Shown one piece after another: positions 48,702-58,214 of a DNA stretch of 64,000 nt. Below the pieces are notes generated by a model. That model saw only the letters and a program-made list of their open reading frames with translations. It was not told where the DNA came from and did not search any database. Origin of the DNA: Achromobacter spanius (GTDB taxonomy: Bacteria > Pseudomonadota > Gammaproteobacteria > Burkholderiales > Burkholderiaceae_B); the NCBI RefSeq assembly GCF_029637605.1, contig NZ_CP121261.1:4092001-4156000 (forward strand), written 5' to 3'. The position numbers and the translations under genes are program-made. The first letter of the stretch is position 1. Each line of letters begins with the position of its first letter.

Positions 48702-48739
48702 AAAGCGCCACCCATCCTGTGAAGGAGGGGTGGCGCTTT
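48702..48739 (+). terminator. Hairpin terminator after lysE
   Basis: AAAGCGCCACCC (48702-48713) pairs with GGGTGGCGCTTT (48728-48739), with inner pairing TCCT/AGGA in the loop. It starts 19 bases after the lysE stop codon; the T run is short. Confidence 0.75.
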
Positions 48740-48813
48740 CGCCATCAAGCGTCCGGATCAACGTGAACGAATCATCGTGACCCGATCACACTGACCGGCC
48801 GAACGTTAACGAC

Positions 48814-49239
48814 TCAAACAATCGTCAACGTCACATCAATATTGCCGCGCGTGGCGTTCGAGTACGGGCAAACGATGTGCGCGGCGGCGACCAGCTTTTC
48901 GGCCTGTTCGCGGTCCATGCCCGGCAGCGAGATCTTCAGTTCGACTTCGATGCCGAAGCCGGTCGGGATGGCGCCGATGCCCACGATGCCGTTCACCGAC
49001 ACGTCGGCCGGAATGGCGATCTTGTCGCGGCCACCCACGAACTTCATGGCACCCAGGAAGCAGGCGGAATAACCGACGGCGAACAGTTGTTCGGGGTTGG
49101 TGCCGGCAGCGCCCGCGCCACCCAGCTCGCGCGGCGTGGTCAGCTTGACATCCAGGTTGCCGTCATCGCTGACGCCACGGCCTTCACGGCCGCCGGTTGC
49201 GGTGGCATTGGCGCGATACAGAACTTTTTCGATAGACAT
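48814..49239 (-). CDS. ohr: Organic hydroperoxide resistance protein Ohr
   Basis: Ohr is a thiol peroxidase that reduces fatty-acid and other organic hydroperoxides. The ATG at 49239 (AAAGGAAACG before it) gives 141 residues. Both catalytic cysteines are present: C60 in [13 protein letters not shown] and C124 in [13 protein letters not shown]. It lies after ohrR on the same strand, and an OhrR box (49363-49374) stands upstream, as expected for a peroxide-inducible gene. Confidence 0.96.
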   Translation of the reverse strand: MSIEKVLYRANATATGGREGRGVSDDGNLDVKLTTPRELGGAGAAGTNPEQLFAVGYSACFLGAMKFVGGRDKIAIPADVSVNGIVGIGAIPTGFGIEVELKISLPGMDREQAEKLVAAAHIVCPYSNATRGNIDVTLTIV

Positions 49240-49362
49240 GGTGCGTTTCCTTTGTAGGATAAAAGTTGAACTGCCAGGCCTGGCGGGCCCTCCCGCTTCG
49301 GCGTTTACTGATGACTTGCAAACCTGCAAATCCGTTTGGTCATTTAAGTAGCACACAACTAT

Positions 49363-49374
49363 ATAGTGCACTAT
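49363..49374. promoter_or_regulatory. OhrR box upstream of ohr
   Basis: ATAGTGCACTAT is a perfect 12-base palindrome and nearly equals the site before ohrR (AAATAGCGCACTATTT). It lies about 124 bases ahead of the ohr start. Confidence 0.7.
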
Positions 49375-49411
49375 TTATTAGACCGGATGATGACACGCAT
49401 CACCCCACACT

Positions 49412-49873
49412 TCAAATACTTTCGACCAGCTTACCCCGCAATGCGTGCAGCGCCTTCATCATGCCCTGCGCCTCGTCCAGCCTGCATTGCGCGGCGGCTG
49501 CCACCGAATGCGGTACCGTTTCGGCGCGCTCTCGCAGCGCGCGGCCCTGTTCCGTCAGTCCCACGATCACCTGGCGTTCGTCATCGACGGCACGCTTGCG
49601 CGTCACCAGGCCCGCCGCTTCCAGGCGTTTCAACAGCGGCGTCAGCGTGGCCGAGTCCAGAAACAGGCGGTCGCCGATATCCGTCACCGTGATGTCATCG
49701 CCTTCCCACAGCACCAGCATCACCAGGTACTGCGGATACGTCAGGTCCAGCCCACGCAGCAGCTTGCGGTACACCTTGTTCATCGCCAGCGAAGTCGAGT
49801 ACAGGGCGAAGCACAACTGGCTGTCCAGCAGCAGCGGGTTGAATGCGCTTTTGGCTTTGGATCGAGATTTCAT
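49412..49873 (-). CDS. ohrR: Organic-peroxide sensor OhrR (MarR family)
   Basis: OhrR represses ohr until its reactive cysteine is oxidised. The 153-residue MarR protein has the sensing Cys at C21 in [15 protein letters not shown], the HTH around [20 protein letters not shown] and the wing [19 protein letters not shown] second cysteine (C130, [11 protein letters not shown]) makes it a probable two-cysteine sensor. An OhrR box lies 12 bases before the start, which supports autoregulation. Confidence 0.95.
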   Translation of the reverse strand: MKSRSKAKSAFNPLLLDSQLCFALYSTSLAMNKVYRKLLRGLDLTYPQYLVMLVLWEGDDITVTDIGDRLFLDSATLTPLLKRLEAAGLVTRKRAVDDERQVIVGLTEQGRALRERAETVPHSVAAAAQCRLDEAQGMMKALHALRGKLVESI

Positions 49874-49884
49874 TGTGCAATATT

Positions 49885-49900
49885 AAATAGCGCACTATTT
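49885..49900. promoter_or_regulatory. OhrR box upstream of ohrR
   Basis: AAATAGCGCACTATTT, a nearly perfect palindrome with the same core as the ohr site. It directly precedes the ohrR start codon. Confidence 0.7.
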
Positions 49901-49941
49901 AACGTCAAGCGTTTTTTTAATAGATGTGGTGCACCCCGCGT

Positions 49942-50649
49942 TCAGGCCGCTTGCTCGCCGTCGACGGTGCTGCGGTCCGACCCGTATTGTTTCAAGCCAT
50001 CCAGGTTCAGCACGCGCACGGCGCCGTATTCCACATTCAGCAAGCCCGCCTCTTCCAGCTTGCGCAGTGCCTGGTTGGCGCGCTGGCGCGACACCCGGGC
50101 CAGATAGCCGACTTCTTCCTGCGTAATGGTCAGGCGCATCCCCATGCCGGGATACAGCAAAGGGTTGAACAGCTCGGCCAGACAGCGGGCTACCCGCGCG
50201 TCAGGGTCCAGCAATCGGTCGTACTCCGCCTTGCCGATGAACTGCGCCACGCGCTCGTTCAATTGATGAAGCAAATAGCGGTTGAAGGGAATGCTGGTGT
50301 CCAGCAGCCAGTCAAATGTGGGCGCCGGCAGCCGCGCCACGACGGAGTCGCGCAGCGCGACGATGTCGTACTTGCGGACTTCGCGCTTGAGCAGCGAGCC
50401 CTCGCCGATCCAGCCGCCCGCAGGCACGCCGGTCAGCGACGCCACTTTGCCTTCCGCATTGCCGACCGACACCTTGACCAAACCGGCCAATACGCCAATC
50501 CAAGCCTGTGCGAGTTCACCTTTGCGCTCTATGATCGATCCGGCAACGACTTGCTGCACGGAGAGGTCCCGCTCGACGCGCGATTGCTGCTCGGCGTTGA
50601 GCACGCGAAACCACGCCGCGGCAAGTTGAAGGGAGTCGGATAGCTGCAT
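49942..50649 (-). CDS. Crp/Fnr-family transcriptional regulator
   Basis: A 235-residue regulator with an N-terminal cyclic-nucleotide-binding-like domain (GGWIGEGSLLKREVRKYDIV) and a C-terminal winged HTH (LTITQEEVGYLARVSRQRAN with QALRKLEEAGLL). There is no N-terminal cysteine cluster, so it is not an iron-sulfur Fnr; no cAMP-contact set is obvious to me. It is divergent from the acyl-CoA synthetase/ABC operon, which it may regulate. Confidence 0.88.
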   Translation of the reverse strand: MQLSDSLQLAAAWFRVLNAEQQSRVERDLSVQQVVAGSIIERKGELAQAWIGVLAGLVKVSVGNAEGKVASLTGVPAGGWIGEGSLLKREVRKYDIVALRDSVVARLPAPTFDWLLDTSIPFNRYLLHQLNERVAQFIGKAEYDRLLDPDARVARCLAELFNPLLYPGMGMRLTITQEEVGYLARVSRQRANQALRKLEEAGLLNVEYGAVRVLNLDGLKQYGSDRSTVDGEQAA

Positions 50650-50817
50650 CGGGAATACCCTAAAAGTTCCTTGAATGTCGCGATGGTGACAGTTGGTAGC
50701 AACCCAACCTTATACCTTAAGTCCTGCCGTAAATCTAAAACCAACTGGTCAAGCCCCTTCTCGCCATAGTCGCTCCCGCGGCGCCTGGCACGGTGTGCCC
50801 AAACCGGAGGAGACAAC
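50650..50817. promoter_or_regulatory. Divergent region between the Crp/Fnr gene and the acyl-CoA operon
   Basis: The 168 bases contain GTTGG (50692-50696) and CCAAC (50704-50708), an inverted pair with a 7-base spacer, and another CCAACT at 50741. The operon's first ribosome-binding site is GGAGGAGACAAC. Regulator binding is not shown. Confidence 0.35.
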
Positions 50818-52794
50818 GTGGCACATTCATCGCCCGCATCCGCACAGGTGCCGGCGGCGCTGGACACCTTTCCAGCGCTGCTGTTCGCGCATGCCAATGT
50901 TCGTGGGTCGCGGCCCGCGATACGAGAGAAAGATCTGGGGATCTGGCAAACCCTGACGTGGTCCGAAGTGGCGGCGCATGTGCGCCATGTTGCGAACGGA
51001 TTCGCGTCATTGGGCATACGGCCCGGCATGCACGTGGCCGTCATCGGCGAGAACCGCCCCCGCCTCTATATGGCCATGATGGCCGCGCAATCGCTGGGCG
51101 CGATTCCCGTGCCGCTCTACCAGGACGCCGTCGCGCAGGAAATGGTCTACGTGCTGCAAGATGCCGAGATCAGCGTGGCCGTCGTGGAAGACCAGGAACA
51201 GGTCGACAAGATGCTGGAAGTGCGCGAGCAATGTCCGGCCTTGAAGCACGTGGTGTTCGACGACCCGCGCGGGCTGCGTCATTACGCCGACCCGATGCTG
51301 CAGTCGTATGAGCAATTGGAAACGCTGGGCCAGCAATACGCCGCACAGCATCCCGACCACCTGGACCAGGCCATCGCCGCCGTGCAGCCGCATGATCCGG
51401 CCGCCATGTTCTATACCTCGGGCACCACCGGCAAGCCCAAGGGCGTGGTGCTGACGCACCATGCGCTGATCGACCGCGCGCGCGCCGTGTCCGACATGGA
51501 AAAACTGACCGATCAGGAAGACGTGCTGGCCTACCTGCCGCCCGCGTGGATCGGCCAGAACATGTTTTCGTACACGCAACTGCTGGTGACGGGCTTTACC
51601 GTCAACCACCCCGAATCGCCCGACACCGTGGCGATCGACATGCGCGACATCGGCCCCACCTATTACTTCGCGCCGCCGCGCGTGCTGGAAGGCCTGCTGA
51701 CGCACGTGATGATCCGCATGGAAGACGCGGGCTACATCAAGCGCAAGCTGTTTGGCGCCTGCATGAACCTGGCGCGCCGTGTCGGCACCAAGATCCTGGA
51801 CGGCGAATCCGTCAACGCCTGGGACCGCCTGCGCTACGCCATTGGCAATGCGCTGATCTACGGCCCCTTGCGCAACGCGCTGGGCATGAGCCGCGTGCGC
51901 GTGGCCTACACGGCGGGCGAGGCCATCGGCCCCGACCTGTTCGTGTTTTACCGGTCCATCGGCATCAACCTGAAGCAGCTGTACGGCTCGACGGAAACGT
52001 CGGTGTTCGTCTGCGTGCAGCCCGATGGCAAGGTGCGCGACGATACCGTCGGCCCGCCGGTGGCCGGCGTTGAAATCCGCGTGGCCGACAACGGCGAAAT
52101 CCTGGTGAAAAGCCCGGGGCTGTTCAAGGAGTACTACCGCAACCCGGACGCCACGGCCGAGGCGCGCAGCGCCGACGGCTGGTTTCACACGGGTGACGCG
52201 GGCTACCTGGATACCGACGGCCAGTTGAAGATCATCGACCGCGCCAAGGACGTCGGCAAGCTAGCCAATGGCAGCCTGTTCGCGCCGAAGTACATCGAGA
52301 ACAAGCTCAAGTTCTTCCAGCACATCAAGGAAGCCGTGGCCTTTGGCGCCGACCGCGATGACGTTTGCGCGTTCATCAACATCGACCTGGAAGCCGTGGG
52401 CAACTGGGCCGAACGCCGGGGCTTGCCGTATGCGGGTTACACCGACCTGGCCGCCAAGGAAGAGGTCTACCAACTGATCGCGGAATGCGTGGAGCAGGTC
52501 AATGCGGATCTGGCCACCGACCCGAAACTGTGCGCATCGCAAGTCAGCCGCTTCTTGATCCTGCACAAGGAACTGGACCCGGATGACGACGAACTGACCC
52601 GCACGCGCAAGGTGCGTCGCGCGTTCATTGCGCAGAAGTACGGCGTGCTGATCGACGCGCTGTTCGGCGGCAAGCAGTCGCAGTTCATTGAAACCGAAGT
52701 GAAGTTCGAAGACGGACGCACCGGCAAGATCTCGGCCGACCTGAAGATCCGACCCGTCAAGACGTTCCCCGCCATCACAGCCCGAGCCGCGTAG
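50818..52794 (+). CDS. Long-chain acyl-CoA synthetase-like AMP-forming ligase
   Basis: A 658-residue ANL-superfamily enzyme that activates a carboxylate as acyl-AMP and loads CoA. It uses a GTG start preceded by a strong GGAGGAGAC site. Motifs: YTSGTTGKPKGVVLTHHALI at about 198-217, YGSTETSVFVCVQP, GWFHTGDAGYLDTDGQ and IIDRAKDVGKLANGS with the A10-like lysine region later. It is the first of seven genes whose other members are an ABC importer and a second CoA ligase. The substrate is unknown. Confidence 0.92.
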   Translation: MAHSSPASAQVPAALDTFPALLFAHANVRGSRPAIREKDLGIWQTLTWSEVAAHVRHVANGFASLGIRPGMHVAVIGENRPRLYMAMMAAQSLGAIPVPLYQDAVAQEMVYVLQDAEISVAVVEDQEQVDKMLEVREQCPALKHVVFDDPRGLRHYADPMLQSYEQLETLGQQYAAQHPDHLDQAIAAVQPHDPAAMFYTSGTTGKPKGVVLTHHALIDRARAVSDMEKLTDQEDVLAYLPPAWIGQNMFSYTQLLVTGFTVNHPESPDTVAIDMRDIGPTYYFAPPRVLEGLLTHVMIRMEDAGYIKRKLFGACMNLARRVGTKILDGESVNAWDRLRYAIGNALIYGPLRNALGMSRVRVAYTAGEAIGPDLFVFYRSIGINLKQLYGSTETSVFVCVQPDGKVRDDTVGPPVAGVEIRVADNGEILVKSPGLFKEYYRNPDATAEARSADGWFHTGDAGYLDTDGQLKIIDRAKDVGKLANGSLFAPKYIENKLKFFQHIKEAVAFGADRDDVCAFINIDLEAVGNWAERRGLPYAGYTDLAAKEEVYQLIAECVEQVNADLATDPKLCASQVSRFLILHKELDPDDDELTRTRKVRRAFIAQKYGVLIDALFGGKQSQFIETEVKFEDGRTGKISADLKIRPVKTFPAITARAA

Positions 52795-52799
52795 AGATC

Positions 52800-53597
52800 A
52801 TGAGCAACAACGACCGCGACCAGCGTATCGGCGACGTCATGCTGGACATGCAGAACATCTCCCTGTCTTTCGGCGGCGTGAAAGCGCTGACTGACATTTC
52901 CTTCAACGTGCGCGAGCATGAGATTCGCGCCATCATCGGCCCCAACGGCGCCGGCAAAAGCTCGATGCTGAACGTCATCAACGGCGTCTATACGCCGCAG
53001 CAAGGCGGCATCGAATTTCGCGGCGAACGCTTCTCGAAGATGAACCCACGGCGCGCCGCCGAAATGGGCATCGCGCGCACGTTTCAGAACCTGGCGCTGT
53101 TCAAGGGCATGAGCGTGCTGGACAACATCATGACGGGCCGCAACCTGCGCATGAAGTGCGGGCTGCTGTCGCAGGCGTTCCGCCTGGGGCCGGCCGAACG
53201 CGAAGAAACCCGGCACCGCGAATTCGTCGAGAACATCGTCGACTTCCTGGAAATCCAGGCCTATCGCAAAACGCCGGTGGGCCGTCTGCCCTACGGCCTG
53301 CAAAAGCGCGTGGACCTGGGCCGCGCGCTGGCGATGGAGCCGCGCCTGCTGCTGCTGGACGAACCCATGGCCGGCATGAACATCGAGGAAAAGCAGGACA
53401 TGAGCCGCTTCATCCTGGATGTGAATGACGAATTCGGCACCACCATCGTGCTGATCGAGCACGACATGGGCGTGGTCATGGATATTTCCGACCGCGTGGT
53501 GGTGCTGGACTACGGCAAGAAGATCGGCGATGGCCGCCCGGACGAAGTCCGCGCGAATGAAGACGTCATCCGCGCCTATCTCGGCGTGTCGCACTAA
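52800..53597 (+). CDS. Branched-chain-amino-acid-type ABC ATPase (LivG-like)
   Basis: A 265-residue ATPase that powers the importer encoded around it. Walker A GPNGAGKSS lies near residue 47, followed by GIARTFQNLALFKGMSVLDN, the degenerate signature LPYGLQKRVDLGRALAMEP and Walker B LLLDEPMAGMN. The signature PYGLQKR departs from LSGGQ, as is usual in LivG-type proteins. It starts 5 bases after the acyl-CoA ligase, so it is in the same operon. Confidence 0.93.
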   Translation: MSNNDRDQRIGDVMLDMQNISLSFGGVKALTDISFNVREHEIRAIIGPNGAGKSSMLNVINGVYTPQQGGIEFRGERFSKMNPRRAAEMGIARTFQNLALFKGMSVLDNIMTGRNLRMKCGLLSQAFRLGPAEREETRHREFVENIVDFLEIQAYRKTPVGRLPYGLQKRVDLGRALAMEPRLLLLDEPMAGMNIEEKQDMSRFILDVNDEFGTTIVLIEHDMGVVMDISDRVVVLDYGKKIGDGRPDEVRANEDVIRAYLGVSH

Positions 53598-53608
53598 GGC
53601 GGACAGAC

Positions 53609-54538
53609 ATGGGATTTTTTCTAGAGACCTTATTCGGCGGCTTGATGAGCGGCATGATGTATGCGCTGATCGGCCTGGGCTTTGTACTGATCTTCAAGGC
53701 ATCCGGCGTCTTCAACTTCGCGCAGGGCGCGATGGTGCTGGTGGCGGCCTTGTCCATGGCGCGCTTTTCGGAATGGATTCCGCGCTGGCTCGGCTTTGAC
53801 AACATGATCCTGGCCAACGTGCTGGCCTTCATCGTCAGCGCCATGGTGATGTTCCTGCTGGCGGTGGCCATTGAACGCTACGTGTTGCGCCACCTGGTCA
53901 ACCAGGAGGCCACCACGCTCTTGATGGCCACCCTGGGCATCAGCTACTTCCTGGACGGCCTGGGCCAGATCACGTTTGGCAGTTCGGTGTATTCCATCAA
54001 CGTGGGCATGCCCAAGGACCCGCTGTTGATCCTGGACACGGTCTTTGAAGGTGGATTGTTGATCAACCTGGAAGATCTGACCGCGGCTGTCATCGCGGCC
54101 TTGCTGGTCGCGACGCTGGCGTTGTTCTTCCAATACACCTCCACCGGCCGCGCGCTGCGCGCGGTGGCCGACGACCACCAGGCCGCGCAATCCATCGGCA
54201 TTCCGCTGAACCGCATCTGGGTCATCGTGTGGTGCGTGGCGGGCTTGGTGGCGCTGGTGGCCGGCATTATCTGGGGGTCGAAGTTCGGCGTGCAGTTCAC
54301 GCTGTCCACCGCGGCGCTGCGCGCGTTGCCGGTGGTGATCCTGGGCGGCCTGACCTCGGTGCCCGGCGCCATTCTCGGCGGCCTGATCATCGGCGTGGGG
54401 GAAAAGCTGTCCGAGGTCTATCTGGGGTCGCTCGTGGGCGGCGGTATCGAAATCTGGTTCGCCTATGTGTTGGCGCTGGTGTTCCTGCTGTTCCGTCCGC
54501 AAGGGCTGTTCGGCGAGAAGATCATCGACCGCGTGTAA
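53609..54538 (+). CDS. Branched-chain-amino-acid-type ABC permease (LivH-like)
   Basis: A 309-residue inner-membrane permease with about eight to nine helices. It has MYALIGLGFVLIFKASGVFN, the GVFNFAQGAMVLVAAL motif and ALRALPVVILGGLTSVPGAI characteristic of LivH. It pairs with the next gene's LivM-like subunit. The gap to the ATPase gene is 11 bases. Confidence 0.93.
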   Translation: MGFFLETLFGGLMSGMMYALIGLGFVLIFKASGVFNFAQGAMVLVAALSMARFSEWIPRWLGFDNMILANVLAFIVSAMVMFLLAVAIERYVLRHLVNQEATTLLMATLGISYFLDGLGQITFGSSVYSINVGMPKDPLLILDTVFEGGLLINLEDLTAAVIAALLVATLALFFQYTSTGRALRAVADDHQAAQSIGIPLNRIWVIVWCVAGLVALVAGIIWGSKFGVQFTLSTAALRALPVVILGGLTSVPGAILGGLIIGVGEKLSEVYLGSLVGGGIEIWFAYVLALVFLLFRPQGLFGEKIIDRV

Positions 54539-54564
54539 CCCACCAGGCCCTCTAGGATAAAAAC

Positions 54565-55629
54565 ATGTTCTATCGTGAAAACGGCCAGTTCAAAACCAGC
54601 TACCGGGCGGATCAGCAGATTTTCCCGATCCGCCAGGACCGCATCTTCATCTGGCTGCTGCTGGCGGTGGCGTTCATTGCCGTACCGGCGCTGTCCTCCG
54701 ACTACCTGCTGCGCGCCATCCTGATTCCGTTCCTGATCCTGTCGCTGGCGGCGGTGGGCTTGAACATCCTGGTTGGCTATTGCGGCCAGATCTCGCTGGG
54801 CACTGGCGCCTTCATGGCGGTGGGCGCGTATGCGGCCTGGAACTTCGGGGTGCGCTTTCCGGGCATGCCGCTGCTGTTCCAGATTCTGCTGGGCGGGTGC
54901 TTCGCCACCCTGGTTGGCGTGATCTTCGGCATCCCCAGCCTGCGCATCCGGGGTCTGTATCTGGCGGTGGCCACGCTGGCGGCGCAGTTCTTCGTGGACT
55001 GGGCTTTCCTGCGCATTCCCTTCTTCACCAACTATTCGTCCTCGGGCAGCGTCTCGGTGCCGCCACTTACGGCCTTTGGCCTGCCGGTGCAGTCCGCGTT
55101 GGAAAAGTATCTGTTCGTGCTGATCCTGGTGGTGGTCTTCAGCCTGCTGGCCAAGAACCTGGTGCGCGGTGCGATCGGCCGCCAGTGGATGGCCATTCGC
55201 GACATGGACGTGGCGGCATCGGTCATCGGCATCCGGCCCATGTACGCCAAGCTGACGGCGTTCGCGGTCAGCTCGTTCATCGTGGGCGTGGCGGGCGCGC
55301 TGTGGGGCTACATCCACCTGGGTTCCTGGGAACCGCTGGCCTTTGACCTGACCCGTTCGTTCCAGTTGCTGTTCATGGTCATCATCGGCGGGCTGGGTTC
55401 GATCATCGGCAGCTTCTTCGGCGCGGCCTTCATCGTGCTGGTGCCGGTGGCGCTGTCGAACATTCCGCACGCAATCGGCCTGCCGCTGTCAGTGGACACC
55501 GCCGCGCACATCGAACACATGGTGTTCGGCGCGCTGATCGTGTTCTTCCTGATTGCAGAACCGCACGGGCTGGCGCGTTTGTGGAGCATCGGAAAGGAAA
55601 AGCTGCGCATCTGGCCGTTCCCGCACTGA
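54565..55629 (+). CDS. Branched-chain-amino-acid-type ABC permease (LivM-like)
   Basis: A 354-residue permease with LivM hallmarks: LNILVGYCGQISLGTGAFMA, GVIFGIPSLRIRGLYLAVAT and FAVSSFIVGVAGALWGYIHL. An N-terminal extension of about 30 residues precedes the first helix (FIWLLLAVAFIAVPALS). After it comes a 253-base gap with a hairpin-rich repeat before the binding-protein gene, the only large break in the operon. Confidence 0.93.
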   Translation: MFYRENGQFKTSYRADQQIFPIRQDRIFIWLLLAVAFIAVPALSSDYLLRAILIPFLILSLAAVGLNILVGYCGQISLGTGAFMAVGAYAAWNFGVRFPGMPLLFQILLGGCFATLVGVIFGIPSLRIRGLYLAVATLAAQFFVDWAFLRIPFFTNYSSSGSVSVPPLTAFGLPVQSALEKYLFVLILVVVFSLLAKNLVRGAIGRQWMAIRDMDVAASVIGIRPMYAKLTAFAVSSFIVGVAGALWGYIHLGSWEPLAFDLTRSFQLLFMVIIGGLGSIIGSFFGAAFIVLVPVALSNIPHAIGLPLSVDTAAHIEHMVFGALIVFFLIAEPHGLARLWSIGKEKLRIWPFPH

Positions 55630-55640
55630 AAGAGTTGACC

Positions 55641-55725
55641 CACCCCCGAAGCGCCGTTGGCGCTTCCCCCTCAAGGGGGCCCGGCTGGGGACCGGCAAAG
55701 CCGGATCCGCCGCGGGCCCACTCAG
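55641..55725. repeat. GC-rich hairpin repeat inside the operon
   Basis: GAAGCGCC-GTT-GGCGCTTC (55648-55666), CCCCCT-CA-AGGGGG (55666-55679) and a CCGGC/GCCGG stem follow each other. The block lies between the LivM-like and binding-protein genes and may act as an mRNA-processing or expression-differential element. The 253-base gap otherwise holds no gene; it ends with an AGGAGGTAA ribosome-binding site. Confidence 0.6.
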
Positions 55726-55882
55726 AGGCACTGAAGCAACACGAGACAAGAGCTTATTGATCAACGGCTGTCAGGGCGGCACAAGCGCCACGGCAACCAT
55801 CCTGAATACCCGGCTCAAGACCGGGCCAATCCCGGTGTCCCAGGGTTTACTGACCCAAGCACCACGCAGGAGGTAAATGGAG

Positions 55883-57217
55883 ATGAAGCGTCTTAACCTG
55901 AAGTTGGCGGCGGCATTGGTAGCCGCAGCCGGCGCCGTCGGCGCCGTGGCCACGCCGGCAATGGCGGCCGAAGAGCAGTTCGTTCCGTTGCTGGTGTATC
56001 GCACCGGGTCGTTCGCGCCGCTAGGCATTCCCTGGGCCGATGGCAAGCTGGACTACCTGAAGCTGGTCAACGAGCGCGATGGCGGCGTCAACGGCGTCAA
56101 GATCACGTACGAAGAATGTGAAACGTCCTACGCCACCGACCGCGGCGTGGAATGCTATGAACGCCTGAAGGGCAAGGGCACCGGGGCTTCGGGCTTCGAC
56201 ACCCAGTCCACCGGCATCACGTTCGCGGTCAGCGACAAGGCCATCCAGGACAAGGTGCCCGTCGAAACGATGGGCTATGGCCTGTCGCAATCGGTGGATG
56301 GCAGCGTGTTCCAGTGGAACTTCCCGCTGCTGGGCACGTACTGGACCGCCGCTGACGTGATGATCCAGGACATCGCCAAGAAAGAAGGCGGCATGGACAA
56401 GCTCAAGGGCAAGAAGATCGCCCTGGTCTACCACGACTCGCCGTACGGCAAGGAACCGATTCCGCTGCTGCAAAAGCGCGCCGCCAAGGAAGGCTTCGAG
56501 CTGGTGCTGTATCCGGTCACCGCCCCCGGCGTCGAGCAGAAATCCACCTGGCTGCAAATCCGCCAGGCACGCCCGAACTACGTGCTGCTGTGGAGCGCCG
56601 GCATCATGACACCGACCGCCATCCGCGAAGCACAGGCCAGCGGCTACCCGCGCGACAAGATGTACGCCATCTGGTGGGCCGGCTCCGAAGGCGACGTGAA
56701 AGACCTGGGCGATGTCGCCAAGGGCTACAACGCCATCACCGTGCACAACAGCGGCGCCGATACCGACAAGGTCTACGACGACCTGAAGAAGTACGTCTAT
56801 GACAAGGGCGAAGGCGCGGACAAGACGGCCAAGAACACCCTGAACACCATCGCCCACACGCGCGGCATGATGATTTCCATGTTGCAAGTCGAGGCGATCC
56901 GCGCGGCGCAAGAAAAGTACGGCAAGGGCAAGGCCATGACGCCCGAGCAAGTGCGCTGGGGCTTCGAAAACCTGAACCTGACGCAAGAGAAACTGGACAA
57001 GCTGGGCTTTGGCCAGATCATGCGTCCCGTCAAGACCTCGTGCGGCAACCACATGGGTGATGACTGGGCTCGCATCGTGCAGTGGGACGGCGCCAAGTTC
57101 AAGGTGGTGTCCGACTGGTATCAGTCCGACAAGGCCATCCTGGATCCGATGGTCAAGGAAGCCGCGGCCAAGTACGCCAAGGAAAAGAACATCACGCCCC
57201 GCACTTGCGAGAACTGA
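55883..57217 (+). CDS. ABC-type substrate-binding protein (LivK-like, long form)
   Basis: A 444-residue periplasmic binding protein, longer than LivK. The ATG at 55883 is chosen because AGGAGG lies 9 bases before it; the ATG at 55877 would be only 3 bases from that site. The signal peptide is MKRLNLKLAAALVAAAGAV with cleavage near AMAAEEQF. It has the type I fold markers IALVYHDSPYGKEPIPLLQK, RQARPNYVLLWSAGIMTPT and a long C-terminal extension (about residues 345-444). The ligand is unknown but the neighbouring CoA ligases suggest a carboxylate. Confidence 0.9.
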   Translation: MKRLNLKLAAALVAAAGAVGAVATPAMAAEEQFVPLLVYRTGSFAPLGIPWADGKLDYLKLVNERDGGVNGVKITYEECETSYATDRGVECYERLKGKGTGASGFDTQSTGITFAVSDKAIQDKVPVETMGYGLSQSVDGSVFQWNFPLLGTYWTAADVMIQDIAKKEGGMDKLKGKKIALVYHDSPYGKEPIPLLQKRAAKEGFELVLYPVTAPGVEQKSTWLQIRQARPNYVLLWSAGIMTPTAIREAQASGYPRDKMYAIWWAGSEGDVKDLGDVAKGYNAITVHNSGADTDKVYDDLKKYVYDKGEGADKTAKNTLNTIAHTRGMMISMLQVEAIRAAQEKYGKGKAMTPEQVRWGFENLNLTQEKLDKLGFGQIMRPVKTSCGNHMGDDWARIVQWDGAKFKVVSDWYQSDKAILDPMVKEAAAKYAKEKNITPRTCEN

Positions 57218-57277
57218 TGTGAACCGGCGGCCGGCGCCCTGGCGGGCGTCGGCCGCCACCACGCCGCAGGAATCGTC

Positions 57278-58132
57278 ATGACCGCTGCAACACACGCTGC
57301 AAACACCGCCGTCACTCCCAACGCCGTCCCTAACGTGCTGCTGGACGTGAACGGCATCGAGGTGATCTACAACCACGTGATCCTGGTGCTCAAGGGCGTG
57401 TCCCTGCAAGTGCCTGAGGGCAAGATCGTGGCCTTGCTGGGCGCCAACGGCGCGGGCAAGACCACGACGCTGCGCGCTGTTTCGAACCTGCTCAAGGGCG
57501 AACGCGGCGACGTCACCAAGGGCCATATCCAATACCGTGGCCAGCGCATCGAGCGGCTGTCGCCCTCGGAACTGGTCAAGCGCGGCGTCGTGCAGGTGAT
57601 GGAAGGCCGGCACTGCTTTGCCCACCTGACCATTGAAGAAAACCTGCTGACCGGCGCCTACACGCGCAACATGAACCGCGCCGACACCGCCGCGGCGCTG
57701 GAACGTGTGTACCAGTATTTCCCGCGCCTGAAGCAGCGCCGCACCAGCCAGTCCGGCTACACCTCGGGCGGCGAACAACAGATGACCGCCATCGGCCGCG
57801 CGCTGATGGCCAACCCCAGCATGATCCTGCTTGACGAGCCCTCTATGGGGCTGGCGCCGCAGATCGTGGAAGAAATCTTTGAAATCGTGCGCGACCTGAA
57901 CCAGCGCGAAGGCGTGAGCTTCCTGCTGGCGGAGCAGAACACCAACATTGCACTGCGCTATGCCGACTACGGCTACATCCTGGAGAACGGACGCGTGATG
58001 ATGGACGGCGCCGCGCAGGACCTGGCCCAAAACGAGGACGTGAAAGAGTTCTACCTGGGTATTTCCAGTGGCGAACGCAAGAGCTTTCGCGAAAACAAGT
58101 TCTATCGCCGCCGCAAACGCTGGTTGGCCTGA
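57278..58132 (+). CDS. Branched-chain-amino-acid-type ABC ATPase (LivF-like)
   Basis: A 284-residue ATPase, the second of the transporter. Walker A is GANGAGKTT at about residue 54; QVMEGRHCFAHLTIEENLLT, the signature YTSGGEQQMTAIGRALMANP and Walker B LLDEPSMGLAP follow. The last 25 residues are basic (KSFRENKFYRRRKRWLA), an extension not usual for LivF. It is 60 bases after the binding-protein gene. Confidence 0.92.
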   Translation: MTAATHAANTAVTPNAVPNVLLDVNGIEVIYNHVILVLKGVSLQVPEGKIVALLGANGAGKTTTLRAVSNLLKGERGDVTKGHIQYRGQRIERLSPSELVKRGVVQVMEGRHCFAHLTIEENLLTGAYTRNMNRADTAAALERVYQYFPRLKQRRTSQSGYTSGGEQQMTAIGRALMANPSMILLDEPSMGLAPQIVEEIFEIVRDLNQREGVSFLLAEQNTNIALRYADYGYILENGRVMMDGAAQDLAQNEDVKEFYLGISSGERKSFRENKFYRRRKRWLA

Positions 58133-58214
58133 CCCCTGGAACAGCAGCGCCGGCACACACGGCGGCGCCGCTTGCAACGACACCGCAGTACGGCACACGA
58201 GAGGGTGCGATCCC

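Noticed and set aside
50650..50817. Fnr-type TTGAT-N4-ATCAA site in front of the acyl-CoA operon
   Set aside because: No match was visible; only the weak GTTGG/CCAAC pair is reported.
51007..52188. 393-codon minus-strand frame opposite the first acyl-CoA ligase
   Set aside because: It is a shadow of a gene with intact AMP-binding motifs.
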